From contig CAZMRK010000014.1 of NCBI GenBank assembly GCA_964568355.1, forward strand, positions 1 to 16,414: DNA of 16,414 nucleotides, read 5' to 3'. The first letter of the stretch is position 1, and every line of letters starts with the position of its first letter. Below are positions 14,741 through 16,414 of this stretch, piece by piece. The translations under genes were made by a program, and so were the position numbers. Below the pieces are notes generated by a model. The model was not told where the DNA came from, ran no database searches, and saw only the letters and a program-made list of their open reading frames with translations. Source of the DNA: JAJPJX01 sp964568355. Its GTDB lineage: Bacteria; Acidobacteriota; Terriglobia; Bryobacterales; Bryobacteraceae.

Positions 14741-15832
14741 ATGCTCGACTTAACTATCGTGCGCGTAATCTTCGTGGCAGTGCTTGCCGGTTGTGCGTAT
14801 TTTCTCCATCCTTTTCAACCTGCCGGCCCTTCTTTGATCTCCGGGCTGGGTGGCCTAGGCTTAGGCATCTGCATTATTTTCTTTGAGATGCGTCTGGAGC
14901 GCGTAAGCCTGAAACGGCTGATTGGCGCGGCTTTCGGTTCGGTGCTCGGGATTTTTGGCGCATTTCTCATGTCTTTGGTCCTGAATTGGTCCAATCCCGC
15001 GACAATTGATAAATCCACCATATTTTTTCTGCAAATCTGCCTTTTGTTGTGGATGACTTATGTCGGCTTGATCGTCGGAGCCAAGAAAGGCGACATGCTC
15101 AACCTCGCCGCCCTGGGTGGGGTCTTTGGCGGAGAAAAGTCTGCCAAGCGCGCCTTCAAGATTCTGGATACTAGCGTCATCATTGACGGACGCATCGCCG
15201 ATATCGCCGAAACCGGCTTCCTCGACGGCGTCCTGGTCATTCCCCAGTTCGTTCTCCGCGAGTTACAGTTAGTCGCCGATTCGGCCGACTCCATGAAACG
15301 TAACCGCGGCCGGCGCGGCCTCGATATCTTACAGCGGGTTCAGAAGATGGCCCACCTCAACGTGCAAATCGTCGAGGATGATTTCCCCCATATCCGCGAC
15401 GTCGATATGAAATTGATCGAACTGGCCAAGGTCTACGATTCCAAGATCATCACCAACGATTTCAATCTCAATAAGGTGGCTCAACTGCACGGGGTCGAGG
15501 TTCTGAACATCAATGAGCTCGCCAACGCCCTCAAGCCCATCGTTCTTCCCGGCGAGACCATGCGGGTCTTCATCCTGAAAGAGGGCAAAGAGTACAACCA
15601 GGGCGTGGCTTACCTGGACGACGGCACCATGGTCGTGGTCGACAATGCCAAAAAGATGATCTCCAAGACCATCGACATCGTCGTGACCAGCGTTTTGCAG
15701 ACCACGGCCGGCAAGATGATCTTCGGCAAATTCGACGATCGCCTGCACTCCGCCGTCCCCACGGAAAAGCACGAGCGGCCGCCCCGCAAGAGTGACCCGC
15801 TCCCAGCCGAGAAAACCACGGTAGAATCATAG
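14741..15832 (+). CDS. Membrane-anchored PIN-TRAM domain protein (YacL-like)
   Basis: This 363-residue protein has four N-terminal membrane helices (near 5-23, 31-48, 60-82, 94-114), a cytoplasmic PIN nuclease domain (about 140-255) and a C-terminal TRAM domain (about 275-335). PIN acidic residues are visible: D143 and D149 (LDTSVIIDGRI), E174 (VLREL) and D240 (ITNDFNLNKVA), so the metal-dependent RNase site looks intact. TRAM is an RNA-binding beta-barrel (LPGETMRVFILKEGKEYNQGVAYLDDG has this pattern). The tail is charged and Pro-rich. The ATG at 14741 follows AAGGGGG (14726-14732) at eight bases; a GTG at 14732 is inside that site and unlikely. B. subtilis YacL has the same architecture and also lies beside ispD. 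The RNA target is unknown. Confidence 0.94.
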   Translation: MLDLTIVRVIFVAVLAGCAYFLHPFQPAGPSLISGLGGLGLGICIIFFEMRLERVSLKRLIGAAFGSVLGIFGAFLMSLVLNWSNPATIDKSTIFFLQICLLLWMTYVGLIVGAKKGDMLNLAALGGVFGGEKSAKRAFKILDTSVIIDGRIADIAETGFLDGVLVIPQFVLRELQLVADSADSMKRNRGRRGLDILQRVQKMAHLNVQIVEDDFPHIRDVDMKLIELAKVYDSKIITNDFNLNKVAQLHGVEVLNINELANALKPIVLPGETMRVFILKEGKEYNQGVAYLDDGTMVVVDNAKKMISKTIDIVVTSVLQTTAGKMIFGKFDDRLHSAVPTEKHERPPRKSDPLPAEKTTVES

Positions 15833-15833
15833 G

Positions 15834-15868
15834 TTCGTAACTCAGTGGGGGAGGTCCTGCCTCCGCCC
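15834..15868. repeat. Palindromic element between PIN-TRAM gene and ispD
   Basis: GGAGG (15850-15854) pairs with CCTCC (15860-15864), and GGG (15847-15849) with CCC (15866-15868) across a bulged G. The lead-in TTCGTAACTCAG matches 10 of 12 bases of TCCGTAAGTCAG at 11188, and TGGGG/AG follows in both. It lies just ahead of ispD, and its purine arm is the only Shine-Dalgarno-like sequence there, though about 23 bases from the ATG. Confidence 0.45.
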
Positions 15869-15877
15869 GCGAATTCT

Positions 15878-16414
15878 ATGAAAGTCGCCGTCATTTTGCC
15901 CGCCGCGGGTCTAGGGACCCGCATGGGACGCAGTTCCGCCGAAAAGACCGGGACCAGCCGCAAGCAGTTTATGCTGCTCGACGGTTCCCCCATCCTGGTG
16001 CATACGGTTCGCAAATTCGCGGCCTCGGACCGCGTCACGGAAATTGTGGTCTCCGTGCGCGCCGAGGACGTCGAGTGGGTCGCCGAACTGTTGCGCGGGG
16101 AAGCGCCCGGCAAACCGGTCCGGGTAGTCGAGGGCGGCAATAGCCGCCAGGAATCGGTACAGAACGGGCTGCGCGTCCTGGACCCGGATACCGACCTGGT
16201 GGCCGTCCACGATGCGGTCCGGCCTTTCATCGACCTGGAGACCATCGGGAACGTGATCGACGAGGCCACCCAAACCGGTGCGGCCATCGTCGGCATCGTT
16301 CCGGTCGACACCGTGAAGCAGGTCACCCGCGCCCAGAACGCCCGCGCCAAAATCCGCAGCACCATCCCCCGCGACAAACTGGTGCTCGCTCAGACCCCTC
16401 AGGTGTTTCGCTAC
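15878..16414 (+). CDS. ispD: 2-C-methyl-D-erythritol 4-phosphate cytidylyltransferase, 3' end missing
   Basis: IspD joins CTP to 2-C-methyl-D-erythritol 4-phosphate, the third step of the MEP route to isoprenoid precursors, in the cytoplasm. The 179 residues present (frame open to the last base) start with the nucleotide-binding loop PAAGLGTRMG, with R15, then the catalytic lysine K29 in RKQF. HDAVRP at 111-116 is the family signature and includes the MEP- and metal-binding region; VEGGNSRQESV and AQTPQVFRY are also typical. A spacer of about seven extra residues separates R15 from K29 compared with E. coli IspD. About 50 C-terminal residues lie beyond the window. The start is the ATG at 15878; an in-frame GTG at 15845 would add 11 residues but is inside the upstream palindrome. 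Confidence 0.96.
   Translation, partial: MKVAVILPAAGLGTRMGRSSAEKTGTSRKQFMLLDGSPILVHTVRKFAASDRVTEIVVSVRAEDVEWVAELLRGEAPGKPVRVVEGGNSRQESVQNGLRVLDPDTDLVAVHDAVRPFIDLETIGNVIDEATQTGAAIVGIVPVDTVKQVTRAQNARAKIRSTIPRDKLVLAQTPQVFRY

Noticed and set aside
15610..16377. Minus-strand open frame of 255 codons across the PIN-TRAM 3' end and ispD
   Set aside because: The plus strand encodes IspD with all signature motifs; this frame is Ser/Thr/Arg-rich and lacks motifs.

Overview
This is a GC-rich bacterial window with tightly packed genes and ATGA start/stop overlaps. The gene content suggests a soil Acidobacteriota of the Solibacter/Bryobacter type: tandem ABC-2 cassettes behind a DUF3352-like protein, a cytochrome c-PQQ dehydrogenase with a heme domain of the Planctomycetes/Acidobacteria style, and a PIN-TRAM protein beside ispD. 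The taxonomic call is inference from gene types and style only; no marker gene was compared.

Layout. (1) 1-4552, plus strand: the 3' part of a protein of unknown function, then ATPase-permease-ATPase-permease, a double ABC-2 exporter operon joined by three overlaps. (2) 4576-11182: a TetR regulator on the minus strand, divergent from a complete tripartite RND efflux operon (lipoprotein adaptor, HAE1-type inner-membrane pump, outer-membrane channel). The 66-bp divergent gap holds a perfect 14-bp palindrome fused to a consensus TATAAT, a likely autoregulatory operator. (3) 11183-11265: a convergent gap with two back-to-back hairpins, probably a dispersed palindromic repeat acting as a terminator. 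(4) 11266-14526, minus strand: a two-gene operon of a secreted di-heme PQQ dehydrogenase and a Tat-exported DapA-fold protein that keeps the Schiff-base lysine but lacks the usual pyruvate and proton-relay residues. (5) 14527-14740: a 214-bp divergent regulatory gap with an extended -10 promoter and a structured leader containing an 8-codon reading frame. (6) 14741-16414, plus strand: a membrane-anchored PIN-TRAM protein, then ispD (methylerythritol-phosphate isoprenoid pathway), which runs off the window end. The pair mirrors the yacL-ispD order of Bacillus.

The efflux operon and ispD are ordinary and securely identified. The parts most worth a second look are the PQQ dehydrogenase/DapA-like pair, whose active-site substitutions suggest an undescribed periplasmic oxidation step, and the structured leader upstream of the PIN-TRAM gene. 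I saw no CRISPR array, tRNA, rRNA, insertion sequence or phage gene.
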